Origin: Vicinamibacteria bacterium | Lineage (GTDB): Bacteria; Acidobacteriota; Vicinamibacteria; Vicinamibacterales; UBA2999 | NCBI GenBank assembly: GCA_025924295.1 | Contig: JAICEG010000080.1 | Span: forward strand, 1 to 14,636 | DNA length: 14,636 bases | Direction of reading: 5' to 3' | In this document: positions 13,825-14,636 of the stretch, piece after piece | Position numbering within the stretch: position 1 is the first letter of the stretch | Layout of the letters: the number at the start of each line of letters is the position of its first letter | Made by a program: the position numbers and the translations under genes | The notes under the pieces: model-generated | What the model was told of the DNA's origin: nothing | The model's input: only the letters and a program-made list of their open reading frames with translations | Database searches by the model: none

Positions 13825-14636
13825 TTACTGGGAGATCTCGAGTCTCTCGGCATCGATGCCGGCGGTATCTTCAACGGCGCGGTGTTCGAGGAGTGCGCGG
13901 ACACGATCAGGTGTCGGCGAGCGCAGGCTGTACGACCACGTGCGCCGGCTCTCATCCCGTTCGACCGGCCCGAGCGCGGTGAGCCCGAGTTCTGCCTCGA
14001 GCTCCTGGCGGGTGCCGTCGGAAACGTCGGGGCGCCATCGAATGTTGAATGCAGGCGACGGTGGCAGCTCTTCGATGGCGGACTGGCTGACATAGGCGAC
14101 CGCACGGCCGACGGGGCTGACCAGCAGGACCAACGCGGCCGCCACAGCGAGCGCGCCGAGCTGCGTGCGCCATGCGCGCGGAACGGCCATCGTCGGAAGC
14201 GGACTGACGTCGCCGCGAACGCGAGCCCTCACGCGGTCGAACGGACGTTCGACCACGCGGTACGTGACATAGGCGAGCGCTGTCGATCCAAGCAGGACGG
14301 CGAAGCCGAACGTCATCGTTCCGGGCAAACCGAGATACGGAACCGTGCCCGCGCGCAGCAGCAAACCAGCGACGAAGAAGTGATTGAGGTAGATCCCGTA
14401 GCAGAGATTACCGGCGTTGGTGTCGAAGACTCGCAGCTTCTTGACCTGGGCCAACGCCACGATCCCGGCCAGCAGCAGCGTCAGCCACAGGTACTCCGTG
14501 AAGACACGCGCCGACCGCGACGACGCGCCTCCCAGGTGCAGCGCCGGGATGGTCACCAGCGCCAGCCACGCAAGCAGCGGGACGGCGACGGCGACAAATG
14601 GGAGCGGTTGGCCCCAGCGGCGACGAATGTAGTAGA
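13825..14636 (-). CDS. Acyltransferase-3 family membrane protein with C-terminal VEDT module (5' end missing)
   Basis: The frame is open from the stop TAA at 13825-13827 through the right edge, showing 269 residues; the N-terminal two-thirds or so of the acyltransferase, including any catalytic histidine in the first helices, is outside the window. The in-frame GTG at 14556 is internal. Visible residues 79-90 (YGIYLNHFFVAG) correspond to the S-Y-x-x-Y-L-x-H helix late in acyltransferase-3 proteins such as OafA, and VVERPFDRVRARV (127-139) is the E-R/K-P-F end of the core. After the core comes an extra hydrophobic helix (about 157-175), then a linker and the module (196-269). OafA-type enzymes O-acylate sugars of surface glycans in the membrane, and those with an extra helix often carry a periplasmic SGNH domain; here the VEDT module stands in that place. 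Family assignment is good; substrate is unknown. Confidence 0.82.
   Translation of the reverse strand, partial: YYIRRRWGQPLPFVAVAVPLLAWLALVTIPALHLGGASSRSARVFTEYLWLTLLLAGIVALAQVKKLRVFDTNAGNLCYGIYLNHFFVAGLLLRAGTVPYLGLPGTMTFGFAVLLGSTALAYVTYRVVERPFDRVRARVRGDVSPLPTMAVPRAWRTQLGALAVAAALVLLVSPVGRAVAYVSQSAIEELPPSPAFNIRWRPDVSDGTRQELEAELGLTALGPVERDESRRTWSYSLRSPTPDRVRALLEHRAVEDTAGIDAERLEISQ
13828..14049 (-). other. VEDT module, copy D (C-terminal)
   Basis: This encodes the last 74 residues of the acyltransferase: FNIRWRPDVSDG, helix TRQELEAELGL, strand RRTWSYSL, helix DRVRALLEHRAVEDTAGID and a LEISQ end. Gapless alignment to copy A gives 43 of 74 identities by hand. The DNA is also alike: 13897-13944 and 4860-4907 match at 39 of 48 bases by hand count, suggesting fairly recent common origin. 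Confidence 0.85.

Noticed and set aside
4788..13945. CACGTG palindromes repeated inside three of the modules (for example CCACGTGCGC), looking like a regulatory site
   Set aside because: Each comes from the codons of the conserved R-T-W residues read on the other strand, so coding homology explains it.

Overview
This GC-rich window holds a surface-polysaccharide or glycan-modification locus from a Gram-negative-like bacterium. Gene content, compact spacing, codon use, and the TTGACCT/AGGTCAA repeat filler at 272-457 suggest Acidobacteriota, possibly the Vicinamibacteria group. That placement is an inference from general style; no rRNA or other marker gene is present. No transposase, tRNA, rRNA, CRISPR array or phage gene was seen, and no gene-free stretch exceeds 300 bases (the longest is 272-457).

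Layout, left to right. (1) The 3' end of a NodU/CmcH-type O-carbamoyltransferase (+, cut by the left edge). (2) A repeat-rich convergent spacer with inverted repeats. (3) A minus-strand pair: a family-2 glycosyltransferase (1576-2595) followed by an unclassified glycosyltransferase-like protein (458-1594), overlapping by 19 nt. (4) A divergent plus-strand gene for a probable Fe(II)/2-oxoglutarate (phytanoyl-CoA dioxygenase-like) enzyme (2669-3799). (5) A tightly coupled minus-strand trio: two large membrane proteins (6470-8416 and 4788-6470) and an FkbM-like methyltransferase (3836-4780). (6) A plus-strand GT-C-like membrane protein (8507-9760) whose 3' end overlaps the next convergent gene by 56 nt. 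(7) A second minus-strand trio: an acyltransferase-3 protein cut by the right edge (13825 to the end), a YfhO-family membrane protein (11264-13780), and a GT-B/CDP-glycerol-transferase-like protein (9705-11267) joined to YfhO by an ATGA overlap.

Most striking observation: four membrane proteins with otherwise different architectures (acyltransferase-3, YfhO, and two polytopic GT-C-like proteins) carry the same module of about 74 residues. Its pattern is an RW-x-P/R-D start, an R..LE..LGL helix, an RTW-x-Y-x-L strand, and a VEDT-x-x-ID end. It is C-terminal in two proteins and internal in two. The two C-terminal copies align without gaps at 43 of 74 identical residues by hand count. Predicted topology puts the module outside the cytoplasm, and its order of strands and helices resembles the beta-alpha-beta-beta-alpha-beta propeptide/inhibitor I9 (ferredoxin-like) fold. 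I infer a shared extracytoplasmic docking or regulatory module that marks membrane enzymes of one glycan pathway. Its function is unknown and its novelty could not be tested here.

How the genes may work together: the soluble or peripheral glycosyltransferases would build a lipid-linked or surface glycan. The membrane GT-C/YfhO proteins would add sugars from polyprenyl-phosphate donors on the outer face. The carbamoyltransferase, acyltransferase, methyltransferase and dioxygenase would decorate the product. The pathway order and the final product cannot be read from the sequence.
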